NCBI GenBank assembly: GCA_035352715.1 | Contig: DAOPYE010000020.1 | Coordinates: 1 to 34,454 of the forward strand | Reading direction: 5' to 3' | Length of the DNA stretch: 34,454 bases | From: DAOPYE01 sp035352715 | Lineage (GTDB): Bacteria > Acidobacteriota > Holophagae > Holophagales > Holophagaceae | Shown: piece by piece, positions 24,647 through 31,652 of the stretch | How positions within the stretch are numbered: the first letter of the stretch is position 1 | Layout: the number at the start of each line of letters is the position of its first letter | Position numbers and translations under genes: made by a program | Notes under the pieces: generated by a model | What the model was told of the DNA's origin: nothing | Databases searched by the model: none | Seen by the model: only the letters and a program-made list of their open reading frames with translations

Positions 24647-24945
24647 GGTCTCGGGTGCTTTCCCTGCGCCAAGGGTCCTGGTGATCCCATCGGTCTGATC
24701 ATTTTGTCTCTTGATCCGCGATTTCGGTAGCCGTCCTTTGAAGAAGTGTCATTCAAGAACTAAATTGGGTAATAGATATTTATTTGGTTAAATATTATAA
24801 TAATTACACTTGTTGTATTTGGTGATTTTGATGGTAATTGAATTATTACACATATCTCGTTTTGTGATTTGTTAAGTATCGTTTTGGGTGTATTTAGATT
24901 TCGGCATCCATCTTGTCTATGTCTGCTTACCTTTCGGAGGCAGAC
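24647..24945. promoter_or_regulatory. AT-rich divergent regulatory region
   Basis: The 299-bp gap separates the HD-GYP gene from the comEA-like gene. The part from about 24745 to 24900 is strongly AT-rich, with runs such as TAAATATTATAATAATTAC, in sharp contrast to the GC-rich flanks. TTGTTA at 24869-24874 and TATTTA at 24891-24896 (16-base spacer) form a candidate plus-strand promoter. Curvature or H-NS-like protein binding is possible. No coding frame or RNA gene is convincing here. Confidence 0.55.
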
Positions 24946-25296
24946 ATGTTCAAGACCCTGTATCGATCCCTGGTGCTGTGTGCGGCTCTTCCCCTGGCGG
25001 CAGCAGACCGGGCGCCCAGTCATTCCGTCAATCTCAACACGGCCAGTGTCACGGAACTGATGCAGTTGCCCCATGTGGGCGTCAAAACGGCCGACCGCAT
25101 CGTGACGTTCCGCAAGCAGCACGGCGGCTTCCGGCGCATCGAGGAAGTCATGAACGTGAAAGGGATTGGAGAGAAATCCTTCGCGAAGCTCCGTCCCTAC
25201 CTCACGTTGGGAGTGCCCGTCCGAACTGCCGCCGACGCGCCCGCCAGGCCAGCGAAAGCGGCGCCTTCCGCGCATGCCACCACCCCCAAGCGATAG
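24946..25296 (+). CDS. Secreted ComEA-like helix-hairpin-helix protein
   Basis: A 116-residue exported protein. A signal peptide (FKTLYRSLVLCAALPLAAA) precedes a ComEA-type double helix-hairpin-helix domain: VNLNTASVTELMQLPHVGVK then GFRRIEEVMNVKGIGEKSF. The domain binds DNA non-specifically; in competence systems, periplasmic ComEA pulls DNA in through type IV pilus action. An Ala/Pro/Lys-rich tail follows. Two earlier in-frame starts exist, but GGAGG at 24936-24940 fits the ATG at 24946, which also gives a proper signal peptide. The pilin-like gene begins seven bases after the stop. A competence role is inferred from this pairing. Confidence 0.87.
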   Translation: MFKTLYRSLVLCAALPLAAADRAPSHSVNLNTASVTELMQLPHVGVKTADRIVTFRKQHGGFRRIEEVMNVKGIGEKSFAKLRPYLTLGVPVRTAADAPARPAKAAPSAHATTPKR

Positions 25297-25303
25297 GTGC
25301 GCC

Positions 25304-25792
25304 ATGAGACACCGCCACATGCATGGCTTCAGTCTGGTGGAAACCTCGCTCGCGCTCGGCGTTATGAGCATCCTGAGCCTAGTCGGTATTGGATCCATGG
25401 ATCTCGGCAGCGCAGATCTGACTGTGGCGCAGGAGGAACTGCGCGGCAGCATCCACCAAGCGTTCGAACTCGCCAGGTCCAGGGGCAAGGATGTGGTCGT
25501 GGCGCTTGGCGAGCCCACCTCGCCCGATATCCTTCCCGTCCGCATCTCCTCCCGCGTTCACTGGGGCAAGCCCGATGATGTCCCCGTCCCTCCAGGCATG
25601 GATGAGCCCAAGCGGGCAGCCAAGAAAGGTGAGGCCCACGCCCGGATCACGGTCACTCCGCGCCATACGGCCACGGCATCCGCTTGGTTCGTGCATGATG
25701 GGCACAACGTCTTATGCATGCGGCTTTCGGGGAAGGGGCACCTTCAGATGCTGCGGTGGTGCCGTCGCACGGGTCGGTGGAGCCTGGTCTGA
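25304..25792 (+). CDS. Type IV pilin-like (GspH/FimT-type) protein
   Basis: A 162-residue protein with a class III prepilin signal: a short basic leader (RHRHMHG) with cleavage before F, then FSLVETSLALGVMSILSLVG, including the glutamate at position +5. The hydrophobic helix is followed by a GspH/FimT-like layout (EELRGSIHQAFELARSRGK, then a beta-rich C-terminal domain). It is probably a minor pseudopilin processed by a prepilin peptidase not in the window. It lies between the comEA-like gene and radC. The stop overlaps the radC start by one base (TGATG). Confidence 0.83.
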   Translation: MRHRHMHGFSLVETSLALGVMSILSLVGIGSMDLGSADLTVAQEELRGSIHQAFELARSRGKDVVVALGEPTSPDILPVRISSRVHWGKPDDVPVPPGMDEPKRAAKKGEAHARITVTPRHTATASAWFVHDGHNVLCMRLSGKGHLQMLRWCRRTGRWSLV

Positions 25793-26469
25793 TGCGCATC
25801 GCCGATCTCTCACCGGAACAACGTCCACGGGAACGCCTTCTGGCGGGTCGTGGCGAAGAACTCAGCGATGCGGATTTGTTGGCCCTCTTGTGGGGTTCTG
25901 GCGGGCGCGGCCGCAGCGCTGTTGAGTTCGCCCAGGAGATCCTGACGCGGTCTGGCGGCCTGTCCGGCTTGATGGCTCTGGGGTTGGATGACTGGAAGAC
26001 CATGCCCGGCATCGGTCCCGCCCGCGCCTGTCAGACGTGGTCCGTCATGGAACTGGCCCGGCGCATTCAGCGCGGCGCCTCCAAGCCGCGCATCACCTCG
26101 CCACGAGCTGCGGGCGACTACCTGTTGCCGCGCTGTCAGGGCTGGACCGAAGAGCGCTTCGGGCTCCTCGCGCTCAATGCGAAGGGCGAATTGCTGGCGG
26201 AGCGCGTGCTCAGCCAGGGCACAGCCACAGGCACCTTGATTTCGCCCAGGGAGTTCTTTCGCGAGGCCCTGCGCTTTGGCGCCACCAGCGCCCTGGCTTG
26301 GCACAACCATCCCTCTGGGGATCCCGAGCCCAGCCATGAAGACATCCAGCTCACGCGCAGGTTGCGCGCGGCGGGCGAATCGCTGGGCGTGCCCCTGGCC
26401 GATCACCTGATTCTCGGCCGCGAGCGGTACCACAGCTTCCGCGCAGCGGAGGGCTGGGATCGGGGCTAG
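25792..26469 (+). CDS. radC: RadC-family JAB domain protein
   Basis: A 225-residue RadC protein. The N-terminal UPF0758 helical region (RPRERLLAGRGEELSDADLLALL) and a helix-hairpin-helix-like MPGIGPARA precede the JAB1/MPN domain. That domain has the JAMM metal site HNHPSGDPEPSHED (H171, H173, S181, D184), suggesting a zinc-dependent hydrolase fold. The actual function is unsettled; older DNA-repair claims are not well supported, and expression with competence genes is documented in other bacteria. The start at 25792 overlaps the pilin stop, and the upstream in-frame ATG lies inside the pilin gene. The 3' end overlaps the convergent nucleotidyltransferase gene by four bases. Confidence 0.93.
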   Translation: MRIADLSPEQRPRERLLAGRGEELSDADLLALLWGSGGRGRSAVEFAQEILTRSGGLSGLMALGLDDWKTMPGIGPARACQTWSVMELARRIQRGASKPRITSPRAAGDYLLPRCQGWTEERFGLLALNAKGELLAERVLSQGTATGTLISPREFFREALRFGATSALAWHNHPSGDPEPSHEDIQLTRRLRAAGESLGVPLADHLILGRERYHSFRAAEGWDRG

Positions 26470-27374
26470 TCCCGGAGCTTCTCGGGGTATAGTCCGGCGG
26501 CGACGAGTTCGCGGATGCGGCGTTCGACCAGGGGCTTGTCTTCACGGTAGGTCACGCCGAACCAGCGGTCGGGCGTCTCCAACACCTGCACGTCGCCCCG
26601 ACCTTCCCGGATCATGCGATCCACCGCGGCGGGAAGGTAGAACTCGGACTTGAGTTCGCCGCCTCGCGTGCGAAGGAAGGTCTCGAACCCGGAGGTCAGC
26701 TCGTCCAGGAAGGCCGGTCGGAAGCCCCAGAAATTCATGGATACCGGCTCGTTGCCGGAAAAGGACAGTTGCTGTCCATCCGGCAGGCATTCCTTCGCGC
26801 CGCTGCCGTCCGCCTCCAAGGCCGTATGCTCTTCCACGCCCTTCAGGTGCCCATGCCCATCCACTTGGCAGATCCCGCGGGAGACGCTGCCGTTTTCGGA
26901 GAGGGTGTTCACAAGCTTGAAGGCGACCATGGCGTGCGTGGCCGCCTTCGCCTGATCACGCGAATCCAGCCACTGGGCGAGAATGCGGAAGGCTTCGGCG
27001 CCATAGAAATCGTCTGCGTTGATGACGATGAAGGGGGACTTCAGCGTGGGTTGGGCTGCCAGCACCGCATGGGCTGTTCCCCATGGCTTGCTGCGGCCTT
27101 CGGGAACCTGAAATCCATGCGGCAGCAGATCCAGCTCCTGATACGCGTAGGCGACCTCCATCCACTGCTCGTAGCGCGATCCGACCTTCTCGCGGAAGGC
27201 CTCCTCGATGTCGCGGCGGATGACAAAGACCACGCGCTCGATGCCCGCGCGCTTGGCGTCGAAAATAGAATAGTCCATGACGGTCTCGCCGTTGGGGCCG
27301 ACGGCCTCCAGTTGCTTCAATCCGCCAAACCGGCTTCCCATGCCTGCGGCCATGACCACCAATTCCACCGTCAT
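26466..27374 (-). CDS. Sugar-phosphate nucleotidyltransferase family protein
   Basis: A 302-residue enzyme of the NTP_transferase fold, which joins a nucleoside triphosphate to a sugar phosphate. The N-terminal signature is AAGMGSRFGGLKQL (about 8-21), the sugar-binding strand is VINADDFYG near 114-122, and a GNEPVSMNFWGF segment lies near 210. The substrate cannot be assigned; the GMGSRFGG variant is typical of a group usually annotated simply as NDP-sugar pyrophosphorylase-like. A GGAG motif seven bases upstream supports the ATG at 27374; ATGs at 27386 and further upstream are alternatives. It may supply cell-surface polysaccharide synthesis. Confidence 0.82.
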   Translation of the reverse strand: MTVELVVMAAGMGSRFGGLKQLEAVGPNGETVMDYSIFDAKRAGIERVVFVIRRDIEEAFREKVGSRYEQWMEVAYAYQELDLLPHGFQVPEGRSKPWGTAHAVLAAQPTLKSPFIVINADDFYGAEAFRILAQWLDSRDQAKAATHAMVAFKLVNTLSENGSVSRGICQVDGHGHLKGVEEHTALEADGSGAKECLPDGQQLSFSGNEPVSMNFWGFRPAFLDELTSGFETFLRTRGGELKSEFYLPAAVDRMIREGRGDVQVLETPDRWFGVTYREDKPLVERRIRELVAAGLYPEKLRD

Positions 27375-27530
27375 CGCGTTCTCCATTCCACTGGCTTTAC
27401 GCCCGTTTTCAGATCCAGCCGATTGTTTCGAATCAACCACCCAGCGAAGCCTTGATGGTACGGGGTTCCGACCAGTCTTGAAACCATGTGGCCTTCCTTG
27501 AGCCTCGTGGGTTCATCAGCGATCGGCCTC

Positions 27531-27559
27531 GGAAAGAAAAACGGACAAGGGATGTCCAT
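27531..27559 (-). terminator. Rho-independent terminator of the aldo/keto reductase gene
   Basis: On the minus strand, an ATGGACA/TGTCCGT stem (seven pairs including one wobble, 5-base loop) is followed by TTTTTCTTT. It lies 35 bases after the aldo/keto reductase stop, the expected place for its terminator. Confidence 0.6.
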
Positions 27560-27593
27560 TCGGGATGTCATCGAGTCAGCGTGTGGATGAGGC

Positions 27594-28583
27594 TCATCCC
27601 TTCAAGATTTCGTCGATGGCCTGCAACTCCTCCGACGTGAAGTCCATACGGTCCAGTCCTGCGACGGCGTCCTCGATCTGAGCGACGCGGCTGGCGCCGA
27701 TGATGGCGGAGGTCACGCTGGGGTGTCGCAAGGTCCAGACCACGGCCATCTGCGCCAAGGTCTGGCCGCGCTGTGTCGCCACCTCGTTCAGAGCGCGGAT
27801 TCTGGAGCGCTTCTCTTCGGTGATATCGGCGCTCTGCAGGAAACCGTGCGGCTTGGCGGCGCGCGAGCCCTCGGGTACGCCCTTCAGGTATTTGTCCGTG
27901 AGCAGCCCCTGCGCCAGGGGCGAGAACACGATGCTGCCCATGCCTTCCTGTTCCAGCGTCTCCAGAAGGCCGTCCTCGATCCAGCGATCGAACATGCTGT
28001 ATTTCGGCTGGTGGATGAGGCAGGGGGTACCCAGATCGCGCAGGATTTGCGCCGCTTTGCGCGTATCGCTGGGGGTGTAGGACGAGATCCCCACGTAGAG
28101 CGCGCGCCCGCTTCGCACGATGAAATCCAGCGCGCCCATGGTCTCTTCCAGGGGCGTGCCCGGGTCAGGGCGATGGTGGTAGAAGATGTCCACGTAATCG
28201 AGGCCCATGCGCTTCATGCTTTGATCCAGGCTGGCCACCAGGTACTTCCGGCTGCCCCAGTCGCCGTAAGGGCCGGGCCACATGCCCCATCCGGCCTTGG
28301 TGGAGACGATCAGCTCATCCCGCCAAGCGCCGAGTCCCTTTCGCAGGGCCTCGCCAAACGTCTCTTCAGCGCTTCCGGCGGGCGGCCCGTAGTTGTTGGC
28401 CAGATCGAAATGGGTGATGCCCAGATCAAACGCCCGGTGGATCATGGCTTGGCTGTTCTCGAAAACATCCACGCCGCCGAAGTTGTGCCACAGGCCCAGG
28501 GATATTGCGGGCAGCTTCAATCCGCTGCGCCCGCATCGGTTGTAGATCATGCTTTCGTATCGCTTCTCGGCCGGAACGTACAT
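27594..28583 (-). CDS. Aldo/keto reductase (YghZ/GprA-like)
   Basis: A 329-residue NADPH-dependent aldo/keto reductase closely resembling the E. coli YghZ L-glyceraldehyde 3-phosphate reductase group. The opening (YNRCGRSGLKLPAISLGLWH) and catalytic tetrad are visible: D60 (THFDLANNYG), Y65, K96 (VSTKAGWG) and H137 (FYHHRPD). The C-terminal NADP site (SAIIGASR) is present. The ATG at 28583 matches the family start and has GGAG seven bases upstream; ATG 28595 is an alternative. It follows murJ by 69 bases on the same strand and may be co-transcribed, though the functions do not obviously connect. Confidence 0.92.
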   Translation of the reverse strand: MYVPAEKRYESMIYNRCGRSGLKLPAISLGLWHNFGGVDVFENSQAMIHRAFDLGITHFDLANNYGPPAGSAEETFGEALRKGLGAWRDELIVSTKAGWGMWPGPYGDWGSRKYLVASLDQSMKRMGLDYVDIFYHHRPDPGTPLEETMGALDFIVRSGRALYVGISSYTPSDTRKAAQILRDLGTPCLIHQPKYSMFDRWIEDGLLETLEQEGMGSIVFSPLAQGLLTDKYLKGVPEGSRAAKPHGFLQSADITEEKRSRIRALNEVATQRGQTLAQMAVVWTLRHPSVTSAIIGASRVAQIEDAVAGLDRMDFTSEELQAIDEILKG

Positions 28584-28652
28584 GGGCTGCTCCATCACAT
28601 GGTTCTGCACAAGGCTAGGGGTTTGCCCGATTCCCCGCAATCGCGGAGCCGC

Positions 28653-30326
28653 TCAGCGTCGCAGCAGCTTCCGTCGGGCCATGTCGCAGAACGCCCGGGC
28701 TTCTTGCACACGGAGGGCCGTCAGGATGGCGAAGTAGAAAAGGGCCGAAGCCCCCATCAGCGGGAAGAGGCGAAGGCTGGTGCCCCAGGTTCCGTGAAAC
28801 GCGCCCAGATGCAGGAGCCTGGATCCGAGCCACGACATGCAGCCCATGGCGGTGGCGGCGAATCCCATGACCAGCCAACCCCTCCACACCGCCTGAAAGG
28901 GGGGCTGCACAAGGCGTTTTTTGATGCGCAGGCACAGGTAGCCCAACCCCACGAGGCTGGAGAGGCCATTGGCCAGCGCGATGCCGCCGGTGCCGAGCGG
29001 TCTCATCAGTGCGATGGAGAGCAGGATGTTGGCGCCCATGCCCAGCAGGGCGGCATAGGCGGGCCCCCGGTAGTCCTTCAGCGCGTACAGGCATTGGGCG
29101 CTGATGCGGCTGGTGGCGATGAACAGCAGGCCCACGGATTGGAAGGCCAGCGTCGTTGCGGTCCATCGCACGGCTTCAGCGTCGAAGCGGCCCGTCCGGA
29201 AGATGATCGCGATGATGGGGTGCGCCAGGACGGCGAGACCCACGCTGGACGGGATGGCCAGCAGCGCGGTGGCGCGCAGCGCGTCGGCCAGGGCCCGGCG
29301 CAGGCCCGGCGTATCGCCTTGGTCCACCAAGCGGCTCATGGTCGGGAGGCTGACGGTCGCAAGGCTGGCGGAAAACAACCCCAGGACCATCTCGCCCATC
29401 ATGTTCGAATTCAATAGCACGCCCTGGGCGCCCATGGCCAAGTGCGAGGCGATGCACATGGAAATCAGCACATTGATGGGATGGATGCCCGTGCCCAGGA
29501 CGCCCGGGAGCATTCGCCGGAAGGCCCGTCGAACATCTGCATCCTTGAAAAAAAGGCCCCAGTGGATCTCGAATCCAAGCCTCCTGAAGCTGGGCCATAG
29601 CACTGCGACCTGCACGATGCCGCCGAACAGCACGGCAACGGCAAAAACGAATGTGGCGTGGACAGGTTCCTTCCAGGTGGCGGGCCCCCACTTGAACGCG
29701 GCATATCCCATGGCGAGAAATGCCAGGTTCCAGAAGGTGGAGATGGAAGCAGGAAGCCCGAATCGGCCACGCAGGTTCAGTACAGCGGAAAGCCCCGCCG
29801 TCAGGCTCACCAGGGCCAGATAGGGAAACATGAGACGCGCCAGGAGGGTTGTGACGCGCACCATGGCGGGGGCTTCGCTTTGTCCCAATAGAATCCGGAA
29901 GAGTTCGATCGCTTGCGCGCCCCAGGTCTCCCCGGGGATGCGGCCCAGCAGTTGCAAACCCACCAGCAGGCCCATGCCCAGCATGCCGATACCGCAGAGG
30001 AGCGCGAGGAGCAGCGCCAGCGTTCCCATGAAACGCGCCACCATGATGCGGGCCGCGTCTTCGCCACGATCGCTTTCCACCTCGCTGACGGTGGGCAGGA
30101 AGGCGCTGGTCATCGTTCCTTCTGCCGTGAATCGGCGCAGAAGGTTGGGAATCCGATAGGCCACCGAAAAGGCGTCGAACGCCATTCCCACGCCCAGGTA
30201 ACAGGCCAGCATGCGCGACTGGAACAATCCCGTGATGCGCGAAAGCAAGGTTATGAAACCGACGATGGCTGCGGATTTGAGGATTGAGTTTGTGGTATCT
30301 GGCTTGGGTTTAGAAAAAATATGCAT
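28653..30326 (-). CDS. murJ: Lipid II flippase MurJ (MviN family)
   Basis: A 557-residue integral membrane protein with about 14 helices, the MOP-superfamily flippase that moves lipid II across the inner membrane for peptidoglycan synthesis. Family features are LLSRITGLFQSRMLA near 21-35, AFSVAYRIPNLLRRFTAEGTMTSAF near 50-74 and MGEMVLGLFSASLATVSLPTMS near 310-331. I chose the ATG at 30326; an ATG at 30353 would add nine residues, and neither has a strong ribosome site. The flippase core is complete. Some members of this family handle other lipid-linked glycans. Confidence 0.92.
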   Translation of the reverse strand: MHIFSKPKPDTTNSILKSAAIVGFITLLSRITGLFQSRMLACYLGVGMAFDAFSVAYRIPNLLRRFTAEGTMTSAFLPTVSEVESDRGEDAARIMVARFMGTLALLLALLCGIGMLGMGLLVGLQLLGRIPGETWGAQAIELFRILLGQSEAPAMVRVTTLLARLMFPYLALVSLTAGLSAVLNLRGRFGLPASISTFWNLAFLAMGYAAFKWGPATWKEPVHATFVFAVAVLFGGIVQVAVLWPSFRRLGFEIHWGLFFKDADVRRAFRRMLPGVLGTGIHPINVLISMCIASHLAMGAQGVLLNSNMMGEMVLGLFSASLATVSLPTMSRLVDQGDTPGLRRALADALRATALLAIPSSVGLAVLAHPIIAIIFRTGRFDAEAVRWTATTLAFQSVGLLFIATSRISAQCLYALKDYRGPAYAALLGMGANILLSIALMRPLGTGGIALANGLSSLVGLGYLCLRIKKRLVQPPFQAVWRGWLVMGFAATAMGCMSWLGSRLLHLGAFHGTWGTSLRLFPLMGASALFYFAILTALRVQEARAFCDMARRKLLRR

Positions 30327-30411
30327 ATTGCTTAAAGCGTCCTTTTGCCGCATTTTTACTTGATCACGAACAACTGGCGTGCAGGCTATCATGCCTTCAA
30401 CCTAGACAATT

Positions 30412-30439
30412 CCACCTTCATGGTTTCTGTTGAAGGTGG
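30412..30439 (+). promoter_or_regulatory. Stem-loop upstream of the secreted Sel1 gene
   Basis: CCACCTTCA and TGAAGGTGG form a perfect 9-bp inverted repeat around a 10-base loop, 33 bases before the ATG at 30473 and within the 146-bp murJ/Sel1 divergent region. It could be an operator or a leader hairpin. There is no U-tract on the plus strand, so a terminator is unlikely. Confidence 0.45.
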
Positions 30440-30472
30440 TTCCAGCCTTAACTATTTCAGGGGTAGCTAGTG

Positions 30473-31372
30473 ATGCAAATATTGGCTCCGCTTCTTCTGA
30501 TCGTAGGCTTGTCCGTTCAGGCGGCCCAGCCGACATCTGCCCCTGTCTCTGCGACGGATCGCCAGCCGGATCCGGTTGTTCAGCGGGAGCGAGAAGCCGC
30601 GCTGAGCCTGGATGTTTTGGCGAAGTGCAGAGCCAACGACCACTGCCTGTACCTGGATCTCGCGAAACCCTTTCCGAAGGAAGAACTGCTGCTGGACCTG
30701 GAAAGAGCGGCGGAAGAAGGGCGTGCGGACGCGCTCTATCGGCTGGGGGCCATCAAGCTCTCCTCGGAATCTACCCGTGAGGATGGCTTGAATGGAATTC
30801 GCACCGCTGCCGAAAAAGGATCTCCCATCGCACAGAACCACTGGGCCTACATTCTTTTGAAGGAAAAGAACGATAGTGCGGGTGCGGCGGAATGGTGGCA
30901 CAAGGCGCGACTGGCCTTCACAGCGAGCGCCAACGCCGGGGACCTGGATGCCATGTATATCCTGGGCGCGTCCGCTCCCCCTGCGGATATCAAGGACAGC
31001 CCGGATTTCCCCCAGACGCCGAAAGATCAGGCTGTGAAGTGGCTGCAGCGCGCGGCCAGCGGGGGGAATCTGGATGCCATTGTCAAACTGGCCAAGATGC
31101 TGGGGGAGGATTCCGCATCCAAGTCCGATCAAGAGGCATCCTGGAAATACTACAGTGAGGCCGCCGAAGCCGGCTATTGGCGCGCCATGGTGGATATGGG
31201 AATCCTCTATGAATATGGCTATTCGAAGTGGAAGCCCTCTTTATTGACAAAAAATCACACAAAGGCCTGGGAAGTCTGGGACCGCGCGGTCCTTATCGCT
31301 GGCGAATCCGATTTCTATGGCACCTTGCCGCTTTCAAAAGAAGAACTTCCGCCCAGGCCCAAGAAGAAATAG
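30473..31372 (+). CDS. Secreted Sel1-repeat protein
   Basis: A 299-residue protein with a short signal peptide (QILAPLLLIVGLSVQAA) and several degenerate Sel1/TPR-like helix pairs: RAAEEGRADALYRLG near 83, AAEKGSPIAQNHWAY near 110, ASANAGDLDAMYILG near 148, RAASGGNLDAIVKLA near 187 and AAEAGYWRAMVDMG near 226. Sel1 proteins usually act as protein-protein adaptors; periplasmic ones often take part in signalling or envelope processes. A GTG at 30470 is also possible, but the ATG three bases later is preferred, with AGGGG upstream. The C-terminus is lysine-rich (PRPKKK). No partner can be named. Confidence 0.85.
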   Translation: MQILAPLLLIVGLSVQAAQPTSAPVSATDRQPDPVVQREREAALSLDVLAKCRANDHCLYLDLAKPFPKEELLLDLERAAEEGRADALYRLGAIKLSSESTREDGLNGIRTAAEKGSPIAQNHWAYILLKEKNDSAGAAEWWHKARLAFTASANAGDLDAMYILGASAPPADIKDSPDFPQTPKDQAVKWLQRAASGGNLDAIVKLAKMLGEDSASKSDQEASWKYYSEAAEAGYWRAMVDMGILYEYGYSKWKPSLLTKNHTKAWEVWDRAVLIAGESDFYGTLPLSKEELPPRPKKK

Positions 31373-31652
31373 GCATCCCCTGGCAGCGCTGGCTGCTGAG
31401 GTGAGTATGCGTGTCCCTCCAAAAGCCGCTTTCAGTGTGTGGGCGGCTCCTCCTGGGGACGGGTAAAGCCATGGACGCAAGCTTCTTGATGGGTCCGGAT
31501 GACGGGATCCTCGGCGGATGATCCTGGACCTCACCAAGCGATGCGCGCCTGATCTTCTCGCCCCTGTCTGGGGCCCATTGGGAATACGCTAGTCTTCCTG
31601 CCATTCCGCGTTCTGGCTCTTGGTCCCTCTGATTCCTCATTCTGGACGCCCC
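31373..31652. other. Intergenic region before the alpha-glucuronidase gene
   Basis: 280 bp with no convincing frame. It should contain the alpha-glucuronidase promoter and the end of the Sel1 transcript. I see no clear hairpin with a T-run, no operator-like palindrome and no RNA gene. Confidence 0.35.
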
